A DNA stretch of 64,000 nucleotides from Mitsuokella multacida DSM 20544 (GTDB taxonomy: Bacteria; Bacillota; Negativicutes; Selenomonadales; Selenomonadaceae). The stretch is taken from contig NZ_GG697141.2 of the NCBI RefSeq assembly GCF_000155955.1, positions 1 through 64,000 of the forward strand, in the 5' to 3' direction. A program made the position numbers and the translations under genes. A model generated the notes under the pieces. It saw only the letters and a program-made list of their open reading frames with translations. It searched no databases and had not been told where the DNA came from. Positions 43,243-52,616 of this stretch are shown piece by piece (position 1 is the first letter of the stretch; the number at the start of each line of letters is the position of its first letter).

Positions 43243-44309
43243 GGACGGCCGTCTTTGCGCTGACCGAGGCGGGCGCGCAACTGGCAAGGCGGGTCGGCGG
43301 CGCTCTCGGCGATCAGGCGACGCTCTTCGTCAGCAGCCGCCATGCCACCCTTGGGGTGCAGACCTTCGGACGCCTGCGCGAAGCGGTGCAGGAGAACTTC
43401 CACCGCTACGACGCGCTCGTCTTCATCATGGCGGCGGGCATCGCCGTGCGCAGCATCGCGCCATATCTCGTGAGCAAGCTCGAGGACCCGGCGGTCGTCG
43501 TGCTCGACGAGCAGGGCCGCCACGTCATCAGCCTGCTATCCGGTCATGTCGGCGGCGCGAACCGCCTGACGCGCGCGCTGGCGGCCGCCCTCGGCGCGGA
43601 GCCCGTCATCACGACGGCGACGGACGTCGAGGGCCTTGTGGCGCCCGACGCATTGGCGGCGGAGCTCGGGCTCTTCCCCGAGTCGCACGCGGCCATCCTC
43701 GCCATCAACAGCGCTCTGCTTCGCGGTGAATCCATCTCGTATTACGTGGACCCCGCCTGTGCGCTGGCTTCGTTCTATCGAGAAGAACTCGCGCGGCGCG
43801 GTCTGACGGTGCGCGGGATGGCAGAGCGGGAGCGCGAAACGGGGCCACAGGTCATCATCAGCGCCGCGTGCACGGAGGCGCGGGCGGGGCGCCTCTTCCT
43901 GCGCCCGATGGCACTGCGCGCGGGCGTCGGTTGCCGCAGGGGAACGCCGAAAGAAGTTATCCTTGCAGCACTAAAAGAAGCGGCAGCGCGCATCGGCATG
44001 CCGATGGAAGCGATCACCTCGCTCGGCTCCACTGTGTTCAAGCGGGAGGAGCGGGGCCTTCACGAGGCGGCGGCAGAGCTTCGCCGCCCGCTGTATTTCT
44101 ATGAAAATAATGCGCTCCAGCGCATCATCGAGCAGTACGGCCTTAGAGAATCGGACTTCGTCCGGCAGACGATTGGCATCGGCAACGTCTGTGAGGCAGC
44201 GGCGCTGGCCGCAGGAGGAGGGCGCATGGCGCTCGGCAAGACAAGATTTGAGAAAGTGACGGTGGCACTCGTATGGCAGCAAAGACAGAAATGGCAGGAA
44301 TCACAGTAG
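43239..44309 (+). CDS. cbiG: Cobalt-precorrin-5A hydrolase
   Basis: CbiG opens the lactone of cobalt-precorrin-5A and releases the C20 fragment as acetaldehyde, a step specific to the anaerobic pathway. The 356-residue protein has the N-terminal FIMAAGIAVRSIAPYL and LLSGHVGGANRLTRALA segments, and the C-terminal GVGCRRGTPKEVIL and TIGIGNVCEAAAL motifs of CobE/CbiG. It begins in the cbiF stop and overlaps cbiH by 37 nt. Confidence 0.95.
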   Translation: MRTAVFALTEAGAQLARRVGGALGDQATLFVSSRHATLGVQTFGRLREAVQENFHRYDALVFIMAAGIAVRSIAPYLVSKLEDPAVVVLDEQGRHVISLLSGHVGGANRLTRALAAALGAEPVITTATDVEGLVAPDALAAELGLFPESHAAILAINSALLRGESISYYVDPACALASFYREELARRGLTVRGMAERERETGPQVIISAACTEARAGRLFLRPMALRAGVGCRRGTPKEVILAALKEAAARIGMPMEAITSLGSTVFKREERGLHEAAAELRRPLYFYENNALQRIIEQYGLRESDFVRQTIGIGNVCEAAALAAGGGRMALGKTRFEKVTVALVWQQRQKWQESQ

Positions 44310-45046
44310 TCGGCATCGGCCCGGGCAGTCTGCTCGACATGACGCCGCGGGCGCGCGCCGCAATCGAGCATGCGGAGGTCGTCGCGGGCTACACGACCTA
44401 CATCCGCCTGATTGAGCCGCTTCTCGCGGACAAGGAGGTCATCGGCACGGGCATGATGCACGAGATCGACCGCTGCCGCATGGCCGTCGAGGCCGCGGCA
44501 TCTGGCAAAGAGACTGTCGTCGTCTCGAGCGGCGACGCCGGCGTCTACGGCATGGCCGGCCTCGTGCTCGAACTCGTGCTGCAGCGAGAGGTGGCGGAGC
44601 GCCCACATTTTGGCGGCGTGATCGCCGGTGTCTCGGCCGTCAATGCAGCGGCCTCCATCCTCGGCGCCCCACTCATGCACGACTTCGCAGTCATCAGCCT
44701 CTCAGACCTGCTGACGCCTTGGGAGACCATCTGCAAGCGTGCGGAGATGGCGGCGGCCGGCGACTTCGTCATCGCGCTCTACAACCCGAAGAGCAAGAAG
44801 CGCGTGCAGCACATCGAGGAGATCCGTCGCATCGCCTTGAAGTACCGAGATCCGGAGACGCCGGTCGGCATCGTGACGGCGGCGAGCCGCGCGGAGCAGG
44901 CGAAGACCATCTCGACGCTTGCGGACTTCACGAAGGAGACGATCAACATGTTCTCGCTCGTCATCATCGGCAATTCGCAGACGTATGTCAAAGAGGGCTG
45001 GATGCTGACGCCGCGCGGTTACGGCAAGAAGGAGAGCGGCCTATGA
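44273..45046 (+). CDS. cbiH: Cobalt-precorrin-3B/precorrin-3B C17-methyltransferase
   Basis: CbiH methylates C17 with ring contraction. The 257-residue protein has VVGIGPGSLLDMTPRA, VVSSGDAGVYGMAG, VIAGVSAVNAAA and YNPKSKKR, all typical of the C17 methylase. The first ATG (44273) overlaps cbiG by 37 nt; a second ATG at 44291 is possible, and neither has a strong ribosome site. Confidence 0.95.
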   Translation: MAAKTEMAGITVVGIGPGSLLDMTPRARAAIEHAEVVAGYTTYIRLIEPLLADKEVIGTGMMHEIDRCRMAVEAAASGKETVVVSSGDAGVYGMAGLVLELVLQREVAERPHFGGVIAGVSAVNAAASILGAPLMHDFAVISLSDLLTPWETICKRAEMAAAGDFVIALYNPKSKKRVQHIEEIRRIALKYRDPETPVGIVTAASRAEQAKTISTLADFTKETINMFSLVIIGNSQTYVKEGWMLTPRGYGKKESGL

Positions 45047-45834
45047 TCTTCGTCGCAGCGGGCACGCAGGACGGGCGCGAGCTCACGGGGCTCCTGCTCG
45101 ATGCGGGATACAAGGTGACAGCCTCCGTCGTCAGCCATTATGGCGAGCATCTGCTCGAGCGTTGCGGCAGCGAGAGACTGACCATCAACGACAAGCCGCT
45201 TGACCGCGAGGCGCTGGAAACGTACCTGCGCGGACATCGGGCAACCTGCTTCGTCGATGCGAGCCACCCCTATGCCGTGCACGTCTCGGAGAATGCGATG
45301 GCGGCCTGCCAGGCGCTCGGCATCCCGTACCTGCGCTACGAGCGCTCGCTGACGGATCTAAGCGCGGAGACTGCCGCCAAGATCATCTGCGTCCACTCGT
45401 ACGAGGAGGCGGCTGAGGCGGCCGCAAAATGCGGCAAGGTCGTTTTCCTGACGACGGGCAGCCGCAACCTGCAGCGCTTCACGGAGTCGAAGGCGCTTGC
45501 GGACTGCACGCTCATCGCGCGTGTCTTGCCGACAGCTGAGGTCCTCTTGCTCTGCGAGAAGCTCGGCCTTTCGCCGAAGCAGGTCGTCGCCATGCAGGGC
45601 CCGTTCTCGAAGGAACTCAACTATGAGATGTTCCGGCAGTGCCGCGCAGATGTCATCGTGACGAAGAACAGCGGCACGATTGGTGGGACGGATACGAAGA
45701 TTGCGGCTGCCGCAGCGCTCGGCATCCCCGTCATCATCATCGACCGCCCTGTCCTTCCGTACGACCATCTCGTGCACACGTATGAAGAAGTTCTGGCATT
45801 TGTAGAAACGATAGAGAATCGGGAGGATTCATGA
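45043..45834 (+). CDS. cbiJ: Cobalt-precorrin-6A reductase
   Basis: CbiJ reduces a ring double bond of precorrin-6A with NADH or NADPH. The 263-residue protein has the expected MIFVAAGTQDGRELTGLL start, DASHPYAVHVSENA, LTTGSRNLQRF and TKNSGTIGGTDTKI. The start overlaps the cbiH stop (ATGA) and the end overlaps cbiC by 4 nt. Confidence 0.94.
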   Translation: MIFVAAGTQDGRELTGLLLDAGYKVTASVVSHYGEHLLERCGSERLTINDKPLDREALETYLRGHRATCFVDASHPYAVHVSENAMAACQALGIPYLRYERSLTDLSAETAAKIICVHSYEEAAEAAAKCGKVVFLTTGSRNLQRFTESKALADCTLIARVLPTAEVLLLCEKLGLSPKQVVAMQGPFSKELNYEMFRQCRADVIVTKNSGTIGGTDTKIAAAAALGIPVIIIDRPVLPYDHLVHTYEEVLAFVETIENREDS

Positions 45835-46469
45835 TGGAGTTTATCAAGCAGCCGATGGCAATCGAGCACCGCAGCATGGAGCTCATTGCGCCGTACCTTG
45901 CGGGACTCTCGCTGAGCGAAGCGGAGAAGAAGGTCTACTCGCGCATCATCCATGCGGCTGGCGATGTCGAATACGCGCCGATCATCCGCATCTCTGAGAC
46001 GGCCGTGGCGGCGGGCCTCGCCGCCCTGCGCGGCGGCGCGGACATCTACACGGATGTCGAGATGGTCCGCACGGGCATCAACAAGCGCAAGCTCGCCTCG
46101 TTTGGCGGCACGGTCCACTGTAGGATAGCGGACTCTGAGATCGCGGCGCGCGCCAAGGCGGAGGGCGTGACGCGCTCGCTTATGGCCATGCGCAGTTTCG
46201 GCGCGGCGCTGACGGGCAGCGTCATCGCCATCGGCAATGCGCCGACGGCGCTCTTTGAGGTCCTGCGGCTCGTCCGCGAGGAAGGCGTGCGGCCGGCCTG
46301 CATCGTCGGCATCCCCGTCGGCTTCGTCGGCGCGGCCGACTCCAAGAAGGAGCTGGCTGAGAATGGCCTCGTCCCGTACATCACGGTCGAGGGCACGAAA
46401 GGCGGCAGCCCGATTGCCGCCGCTGCCGTCAATGCGATGCTCTACGAGATTGACGACAGCCGCGACTGA
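45831..46469 (+). CDS. cbiC: Cobalt-precorrin-8X methylmutase
   Basis: CbiC moves the C11 methyl to C12 to give cobyrinate. The 212-residue protein has the catalytic His segment RIIHAAGDVEY (His near residue 43), the N-terminal IEHRSMELI, and PACIVGIPVGFVGAADSKKEL. A GGGAGGA site precedes the start (a second ATG follows at 45834). A 65-nt gap to cbiA is the first real gap in the operon. Confidence 0.96.
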   Translation: MMEFIKQPMAIEHRSMELIAPYLAGLSLSEAEKKVYSRIIHAAGDVEYAPIIRISETAVAAGLAALRGGADIYTDVEMVRTGINKRKLASFGGTVHCRIADSEIAARAKAEGVTRSLMAMRSFGAALTGSVIAIGNAPTALFEVLRLVREEGVRPACIVGIPVGFVGAADSKKELAENGLVPYITVEGTKGGSPIAAAAVNAMLYEIDDSRD

Positions 46470-46534
46470 GCTCATTGTGTAAGATTCACTAAATGCACGG
46501 ACATGACATTCAGATATTCAACAGGAGGTTTACC

Positions 46535-47890
46535 ATGCGCTATTCGATTCCACGCTTAGTGATTGCGGCGACGCAGTCCGGTTCTGGCAAGACGACGATT
46601 GCGACGGGGCTGCTGTCGGCCCTGCGCGAGCAGGGCATCGCGGTCCAGTCCTTCAAGGTCGGCCCCGACTACATCGACCCCGGCTACCACACGATGGCCA
46701 GCGGCCGCCCCGCACACAATCTCGACAGCTGGCTCGTGCCAGAGCAGGTGCTGCCGGAGCTCTTCACGAGGACGATGGAGGGGTCGGATATCGCCGTCAT
46801 CGAGGGCGTCATGGGCCTCTACGACGGCGGGCGCGAGGGCGTGAGCTCGACGGCTGCCATCGCCAAGCTGCTCAAGGCACCTGTCGTGCTCGTCCTCGAT
46901 GTCAAGTCGATGGGCGCTTCGGCCGCGGCGATTGCCTGCGGGTTCCGCGATTACGACCCGGAGGTCAACCTGGCCGGCGTCATCCTCAACCGGCTCGGCT
47001 CGGCGACGCATGAGGAGATGATCCGCCGCGCCATGAAGGATGCGGGCATCCGCGTGCTCGGTGCGCTGCGCCGCGACGATTCGCTCAAGATGCCGGAGCG
47101 CCATCTCGGCCTCGTGCCCGTAGCCGAGAACGAGGGCGAGCGCCAGGCCATCGAGGCGATGGGCACAGCCGTCGCCAAGTCGCTTGACATCGAGGCCATC
47201 CTGCACCTGGCCTGCCTGGCGCCGGAGCTCGAAGTCGCGATGCCAGAGCGCAAGATGCAGCCGAGGCGCTGCCGCATCGGCATCGCGCGCGACGAGGCCT
47301 TCTCCTTCTACTACACGGCGAGCCTCGCCATCCTCGCGCACTGCGGCGCCGAGCTCGTGCCGTTCAGCCCGCTGCACGACGCGGAGCTGCCGGAAGTCGA
47401 CGGCCTCTTCATCGGCGGCGGCTTCCCCGAGATGTTCGCCGCGAAGCTCGAGGCCAATGAGACGATGCGACGCTCCATCCGCGAGGCTGCCGAGAAGGGC
47501 ATGCCGATCTATGCGGAGTGCGGCGGCTACATGTACCTACTGCAGTCCCTCAAGGACTTCGCGGGTAGGGAATACGCGATGTGCGGCGCCCTGTCCGGTC
47601 GGGCCGCGATGACCGAGAAGCTCCAGATGGTCGGCTACGTCGAGGCGGAGCTCCTAGAGGACACAGTGCTCGGCAAGGCCGGCACGAAGCTGCGCGGCCA
47701 CGAGTTCCACTTCTCGCAGGATGAGGCAGAAAGAGAGAGCCCCTTCCGCTTCAAAAAACTGCGCACGGGTGAATGCTATGAGGCGGGAGAAAGTCGCAAG
47801 AACGTGCTCGGCAGCTATCTGCACCTGCACTTCGCCGGCTGCCCCGAGGCGGCGCACTTCGTGGAGGCCTGCAGCGCATGGGCAAGATGA
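46535..47890 (+). CDS. cbiA: Cobyrinate a,c-diamide synthase
   Basis: CbiA amidates the a and c side chains with glutamine and ATP. The 451-residue protein has the dethiobiotin-synthetase-like P-loop TQSGSGKTT near the start, the signatures DYIDPGYH and EGVMGLYDG, and a C-terminal class I glutamine amidotransferase domain with nucleophile Cys in YAECGGYMYL and a late HLHFAGCP. The ATG at 46535 follows AGGAGG; upstream in-frame codons are ignored. It overlaps cobU by 13 nt. Confidence 0.96.
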   Translation: MRYSIPRLVIAATQSGSGKTTIATGLLSALREQGIAVQSFKVGPDYIDPGYHTMASGRPAHNLDSWLVPEQVLPELFTRTMEGSDIAVIEGVMGLYDGGREGVSSTAAIAKLLKAPVVLVLDVKSMGASAAAIACGFRDYDPEVNLAGVILNRLGSATHEEMIRRAMKDAGIRVLGALRRDDSLKMPERHLGLVPVAENEGERQAIEAMGTAVAKSLDIEAILHLACLAPELEVAMPERKMQPRRCRIGIARDEAFSFYYTASLAILAHCGAELVPFSPLHDAELPEVDGLFIGGGFPEMFAAKLEANETMRRSIREAAEKGMPIYAECGGYMYLLQSLKDFAGREYAMCGALSGRAAMTEKLQMVGYVEAELLEDTVLGKAGTKLRGHEFHFSQDEAERESPFRFKKLRTGECYEAGESRKNVLGSYLHLHFAGCPEAAHFVEACSAWAR

Positions 47891-48423
47891 TCCTCGTCAC
47901 GGGCGGCGCGCGCAGCGGCAAGTCCGCCTTTGCCGAAAAGCTGGCCAGAGAGAGCGGTGGCAAGGTGGCCTACATCGCGACGGCAGAAGTCTGGGACGCG
48001 GAGATGGAGCACCGCATCGCCTTACACCGCAGCCGCAGGCCTTCCGACTGGCAGACGTACGAGGCACCGCGCGAAGCGGCGAAGGTCATCCGCGAGGCGG
48101 GGCAGGAGCACGGCACCATCCTCTTCGACTGCGTGACCATCTACCTCAGCAACCTGCTCTGCCGCAAGGCGGAGCCGTATGACGAAGCGCAGTTGGCCGC
48201 GCTCGTGCAGGGCGCGATGGCATCACTGATTGAGGCTGTGCAGGGACTGCCGGAGGAGACGGCAGTCCTCTTCGTGACGAATGAGGTCGGGGCCGGCATC
48301 GTGCCGGAGAACCGCCTCGCGCGCCTCTACCGCGACCTTGCGGGCCTCGCGAACCAGCAACTCGCTGCAGCTGCCGATGCGGTCTACGCCGTGCTCTGCG
48401 GCATCCCGCTGCGCATCAAGTAA
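47878..48423 (+). CDS. cobU: Adenosylcobinamide kinase / adenosylcobinamide-phosphate guanylyltransferase
   Basis: CobU activates adenosylcobinamide by phosphorylation and GMP transfer. The 181-residue protein has the P-loop TGGARSGKS, the guanylylation-region His (HRIALHRSRRP), and the VTNEVGAGIVPEN motif. It overlaps cbiA. Confidence 0.96.
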   Translation: MGKMILVTGGARSGKSAFAEKLARESGGKVAYIATAEVWDAEMEHRIALHRSRRPSDWQTYEAPREAAKVIREAGQEHGTILFDCVTIYLSNLLCRKAEPYDEAQLAALVQGAMASLIEAVQGLPEETAVLFVTNEVGAGIVPENRLARLYRDLAGLANQQLAAAADAVYAVLCGIPLRIK

Positions 48424-48459
48424 TCGTTTCAGAGAGATCAGAGAGAAAGGGGCAATACC

Positions 48460-50010
48460 TTGGAATCCATTATGCTCATGGGCACGAGCTCCCATGTCGG
48501 CAAGAGCATCCTGACGACGGCGCTCTGCCGCATCTTCTACCGCGAGGGGCAGCGCGTCGTGCCGTTCAAGGCGCAGAACATGGCGCTCAATTCGTACGTC
48601 ACGAAGGACGGCCTTGAGATGGGCCGTGCGCAGGTCGCGCAGGCGGAGGCGGCGGGCCTTGAGCCGATGGTGGACATGAATCCCGTGCTCTTGAAGCCGA
48701 CGGGCAATTCCCGCTCACAGGTCATCCTCGCGGGCCGTCCCATCGGGAACATGAGCGCGCGCGAGTACCACGCCGGCTATTCCCTCGAGGCATTCGCAGA
48801 GGTCAAGGCGGCCCTGCAGCGCCTGCAGCAGCAGTTTGACACGCTCGTCGTCGAGGGGGCTGGCAGTCCGGCCGAGGTCAACCTCAAATCGCACGACATC
48901 GTCAACATGCGCGTGGCCAAGTACCTGCATGCGCCGGTGCTGCTCATCGCAGACATCGACCGCGGCGGTGCGCTGGCCTCGCTCGTCGGCACGTTGGAGC
49001 TCCTTGACGAGGAGGAGCGCGCGCTCGTCAAGGGTCTCGTTATCAACAAGTTCCGCGGCGATGTCTCGCTCTTCACGCCGGCCGTCGACTTCCTCGAAGC
49101 GAAGACGGGCAAGCCGGTGCTCGGCATCGTGCCCTACATCGAGGAGATGGGCATCGACGACGAGGACTCTGTCTCTCTCGAAGAACGGGATGAGAAACAG
49201 GAGAAGCGGGCGGACATCCGCATCGCCGTCATCGAGCTGCCGAAGCTCTCGAACTTCACGGATTTCGATGCGCTTGCCGACGAGCCCGATGTCGAAGTCA
49301 CCTATGTGCGCCGTCCGTTGGAACTCGGCAGCCCCGACCTCATCATCCTGCCCGGCTCGAAGAATACGACGGAGGACCTGCTCTTCCTGTGCGAGTCTGG
49401 CCTAGAGAGAGCCATCCGCACGTGCGTCGAGAATGGCACGCCGCTCGTCGGCATCTGCGGCGGCTACCAGATGCTCGGCGAAGAGATTGCAGACCCGCAT
49501 CACGTGGAGTCGGAGCACGGCGCAGTCAAGGGACTCGGCTACCTGCCGATGAAGACCACATTTGCAGAGACAAAGCACACGCGCCAGGTCACAGCCGACT
49601 GCCCCGGCATGGAGTTCTTCGGCTGCACGCTGCTCGGCAGAGGACTCAAGGGCTATGAGATCCACATGGGGGAGACGAAATTCTCCGCACCCGTGCGCCA
49701 TCCCTTCTACATCCATGCGGCCAAGGGTGAGCCGAGCCGCTGGGACGGCGCCTTGCGCGAAGATGGACTCGTCTTCGGCACCTACATCCACGGCCTCTTC
49801 GACGATGACGCCTTCCGCCGCCAGCTCATCAACACCTTGCGCATCCACAAGGGACTCCGGCCGCTCGCCATCCAGCGCAACCGCAACCAGGCGAAAGAGC
49901 GTGCCTACGAGCATCTGGCCGATGTCGTCGAGCGCGCCCTCGACATGGAGAAGCTCAAGGCCATCATGGCGGAGATGGCAGAAGAGCGCAGAGAGGAGGA
50001 GCGCGTATGA
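48460..50010 (+). CDS. cbiP: Cobyric acid synthase
   Basis: CbiP (CobQ) amidates the b, d, e and g side chains. The 516-residue protein has the N-terminal MLMGTSSHVGKSILTTALCR loop, FKAQNMALNSYV, and a C-terminal glutamine amidotransferase with nucleophile Cys in GICGGYQMLGEE and a YIHGLFD segment. The start is TTG at 48460 with GAAAGGGGC upstream; an ATG six codons later (MLMGTS) is an alternative. It overlaps cbiB by 4 nt. Confidence 0.96.
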   Translation: MESIMLMGTSSHVGKSILTTALCRIFYREGQRVVPFKAQNMALNSYVTKDGLEMGRAQVAQAEAAGLEPMVDMNPVLLKPTGNSRSQVILAGRPIGNMSAREYHAGYSLEAFAEVKAALQRLQQQFDTLVVEGAGSPAEVNLKSHDIVNMRVAKYLHAPVLLIADIDRGGALASLVGTLELLDEEERALVKGLVINKFRGDVSLFTPAVDFLEAKTGKPVLGIVPYIEEMGIDDEDSVSLEERDEKQEKRADIRIAVIELPKLSNFTDFDALADEPDVEVTYVRRPLELGSPDLIILPGSKNTTEDLLFLCESGLERAIRTCVENGTPLVGICGGYQMLGEEIADPHHVESEHGAVKGLGYLPMKTTFAETKHTRQVTADCPGMEFFGCTLLGRGLKGYEIHMGETKFSAPVRHPFYIHAAKGEPSRWDGALREDGLVFGTYIHGLFDDDAFRRQLINTLRIHKGLRPLAIQRNRNQAKERAYEHLADVVERALDMEKLKAIMAEMAEERREEERV

Positions 50011-50957
50011 ATATTGCGATCTTTGCCTTTATCATCGATACAATCATCGGCGACCCGCGCTCGCGTTTCCATCCCGTCGTGCTGATCGGCAAGCTCATCT
50101 CGTTCTTGGAGCGCATCTACTACCGCGAAGAGGACAGCGACCAGAAGAAATTCTTCTGTGGCGCCATTCTCGTACTGCTCGTGCTCTTCATCACCTACGA
50201 TGTGGCAGCGGGCATCATCTACTTCTCGTACAGCATCCCGTGGGAGTGGGGCACGATGGCCGTCGAGGCGCTGCTGCTCGCCTTCACGATCTCGCCGAAG
50301 AGCCTCGCGAAGGCCGGCCGCGGCATCTACGCGCTGCTCTTGACGAATGAACTCGACAAGGCGCGCAAGGCTGTCGGCTGGATCGTCGGCCGCGATACCG
50401 CGAAGCTCGACGAGTCGGAGGTCGCGCGCGCGACCGTCGAGACGATTGCGGAGAACACGGTCGACGGCGTCATCGCGCCGCTCTTCTTCTTCATGCTCGG
50501 CGGCGTGCCGCTTGCCGTGCTCTACCGTGCGGCCAACACGATGGACTCGATGATCGGCTACAAGAACGAGAAGTACCTTTACTTCGGCAAGGCGGCGGCC
50601 AAGCTCGACGATGTGCTCAACTACATCCCCGCGCGCATCACGGCTGTGCTCTTCATCATCGCGGCCTGGCTCTTGGGCTTCGACTCCCGCAATGCTCTGC
50701 GCATGATGCGCCGCGATGCGGCCAAGCATCCGAGCCCGAACGGCGGCTACGCCGAAGCGACAGTGGCCGGTGCCCTGCACATCCGCCTCGGCGGCATCAA
50801 CTCGTACTTCGGCAAGAAAACGTTCCGCGCCTACATGGGCGAGGCCATCGAGCGCACGGCCCCCAAGCACATCATGGAGGCCATCCGCATGATGTACACG
50901 GCAACCGTCCTGTTCCTGATCTTTGTCTATGCGCTCTTGAAGTGCATGGGGTATTAA
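50007..50957 (+). CDS. cbiB: Adenosylcobinamide-phosphate synthase
   Basis: CbiB joins aminopropanol phosphate (made by CobD) to adenosylcobyrate. The 316-residue protein is an integral membrane protein with DTIIGDPRSRFHPVVLIG near the N-terminus, GRDTAKLDESEVARATVETIAENTVDGVIAPLFFF (quoted here in parts: TVETIAENTVDG) and PSPNGGYAEATVAGAL. The start overlaps cbiP. Confidence 0.96.
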   Translation: MNIAIFAFIIDTIIGDPRSRFHPVVLIGKLISFLERIYYREEDSDQKKFFCGAILVLLVLFITYDVAAGIIYFSYSIPWEWGTMAVEALLLAFTISPKSLAKAGRGIYALLLTNELDKARKAVGWIVGRDTAKLDESEVARATVETIAENTVDGVIAPLFFFMLGGVPLAVLYRAANTMDSMIGYKNEKYLYFGKAAAKLDDVLNYIPARITAVLFIIAAWLLGFDSRNALRMMRRDAAKHPSPNGGYAEATVAGALHIRLGGINSYFGKKTFRAYMGEAIERTAPKHIMEAIRMMYTATVLFLIFVYALLKCMGY

Positions 50958-50969
50958 AGGAGACCTAAA

Positions 50970-51746
50970 TTGCGAAGTTTCATCACTGCCCTTCAGTTTC
51001 TCACGCGCATCCACCTCGTCAAACAGGAAGACCTGACGGCCGAGGACTTCGGCCGCAGCACGCGCTTCTTCCCACTTGTCGGTGCCGTGCTCGGCTGCCT
51101 CTACCTGCTGGCGGCGCTCGCCTGCCTCGCGCTCCTTGGCCTGCCATCGTACACGGCCAAGGCCATCCTCGTCATCCTGCCCATCCTGCTGACGGGCGGC
51201 CTCCACTGCGACGGCTTCATGGATGCGGTGGACGGCCTCTTCTCGGGCCGCAGCCGCGAGCGCATGCTCGAGATCATGAAGGACAGCCGCGCGGGCTCGT
51301 TCGGCGTCGTGGCCTTCGGCAGCATCCTGCTGCTCGACTGGTCCCTGCTGCTCGACCTGCCGGCGCCCGTCCTGCTCATCGCCGTCTTCGTCATGCCCGT
51401 CATCGGGCGCATGGCCATGCTCTTTGCCGTCGCGCACTTCCCTTATGCGCGGCCGAGCGGCATGGGGCAGGCCTTTGCTGAGGCGGCAGATCGCAGGGCC
51501 GTCGTCATCGGCCTCGTCACCTCACTCGTCTTCGTCGCGCCCTGGGGCATCGCCGCCATCGCCGCATTGCTCGCGGGGCTTATCTTTGCCTTCGTGTTTG
51601 GCCGCTATGCGACTGCGAAGCTCGGCGGCCTCACGGGCGATGTCTACGGCGCCATCGAGCTCATGACGGAGACGCTCGTGCTCATCGTCTTCTTCCTCTT
51701 CGCCGTCCTGCCGTTTGACCGCATGGACTGCTTCCTTTGGATGTGA
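50970..51746 (+). CDS. cobS: Adenosylcobinamide-GDP ribazoletransferase
   Basis: CobS attaches the lower-ligand nucleotide to adenosylcobinamide-GDP in the membrane. The 258-residue protein has about seven helices and the CDP-alcohol-like motif HCDGFMDAVDGLFSGRSRERMLEIMKDS (core HCDGFMDAVDGLF), then PYARPSGMG and GGLTGDVYGAIE. The start is TTG at 50970, supported by AAAGGAG. Presence of CobS without CobT nearby is noted under the findings. Confidence 0.95.
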   Translation: MRSFITALQFLTRIHLVKQEDLTAEDFGRSTRFFPLVGAVLGCLYLLAALACLALLGLPSYTAKAILVILPILLTGGLHCDGFMDAVDGLFSGRSRERMLEIMKDSRAGSFGVVAFGSILLLDWSLLLDLPAPVLLIAVFVMPVIGRMAMLFAVAHFPYARPSGMGQAFAEAADRRAVVIGLVTSLVFVAPWGIAAIAALLAGLIFAFVFGRYATAKLGGLTGDVYGAIELMTETLVLIVFFLFAVLPFDRMDCFLWM

Positions 51747-51750
51747 TGCG

Positions 51751-52605
51751 ATGAGAGCGACCGATGTGAAGGACGTGACCGTGCGCGTGCCGGGCTCCTG
51801 CGGCGAGCTCCTGCAGGGCTGGCACGCGGGAGGGCCGTTTCTCGTGACCTGCCCGATCGCGCGCTATACGACGGTGCGGGCCTCTGTCACGCTGTCGGGG
51901 TTCGTCGGCCTCGGCGAGAAATCGCGCCGCGCCCTGCAGCTCTACCTGCGTGGGGCAGACATCGAGAAGCTTCCCTTTGGCATGCGCCTGACGTCGGAAC
52001 TGCCGCGCGGCAAGGGCATGGCCTCGTCGAGCGCAGACATCGCCGCGGTCCTCGCGGCGGCTTCGCATGCGCTCGGGCAGCCGCTCGCCCCCGAGGCTAT
52101 CCTGCGGCTCGCCGTGCAGGTCGAGCCGACGGATGCCGTCTTCATGCCGGGCATTGTCTGTCTCAATCAGGTGACGGGCCGCGTGCAGCGGACATACCGC
52201 AGTCTTTCCTATCCGCAGCTGACCATCTTCGACACGGGCGGCACGGTCGACACGGCGGCCTGCCATGCAGAGGCCATGGGGCAGGAGGCGCATCCGTGGG
52301 AGCCGCTGCTCGCGGCGCTGGCGCAGGGCGAGCGCCGTCTGGCCGAGGCCGCCACGCAGAGCGCGCGCTGGAATCAGGCCATCCTGCCAAAAGACGCGTT
52401 CGAGGCGCTGCTGCAAGAGGCGCGCGCCTGCGGAGCGTTGGGCCTCGTCGCCGCGCACAGCGGCACAGTCATCGGCGTCATCTGGCCATCACAGCTGGCG
52501 CACGATGCGATAGCGTACCGCTCGGCAAAGCTTGCGCAGCAGTTCCCCGAGCTCGAGTGCCTCGGCATCTCTTTGATGCGCAGCGGCGGCATAGAGATAC
52601 TATGA
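51751..52605 (+). CDS. pduX: L-threonine kinase (PduX type, GHMP family)
   Basis: PduX phosphorylates L-threonine to feed CobD and so supplies the aminopropanol linker. The 284-residue protein is a GHMP kinase with VRVPGSCGELLQGW near the start and the phosphate loop LPRGKGMASSSADIAA (near residue 90). A C-terminal GHMP motif (AHSGTVIGVIW) is present. It begins 4 nt after the cobS stop and shares bases with the next start region. Its place between cobS and cobD fits the role well. Confidence 0.9.
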   Translation: MRATDVKDVTVRVPGSCGELLQGWHAGGPFLVTCPIARYTTVRASVTLSGFVGLGEKSRRALQLYLRGADIEKLPFGMRLTSELPRGKGMASSSADIAAVLAAASHALGQPLAPEAILRLAVQVEPTDAVFMPGIVCLNQVTGRVQRTYRSLSYPQLTIFDTGGTVDTAACHAEAMGQEAHPWEPLLAALAQGERRLAEAATQSARWNQAILPKDAFEALLQEARACGALGLVAAHSGTVIGVIWPSQLAHDAIAYRSAKLAQQFPELECLGISLMRSGGIEIL

Positions 52606-52616
52606 AAGGAAGAGAT

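Noticed and set aside
52602-52616. cobD start at the first ATG (52602)
   Set aside because: It overlaps the pduX stop and has no ribosome site; the ATG at 52617 follows AAAGGAAG. The difference is only five residues, so this is a mild preference.
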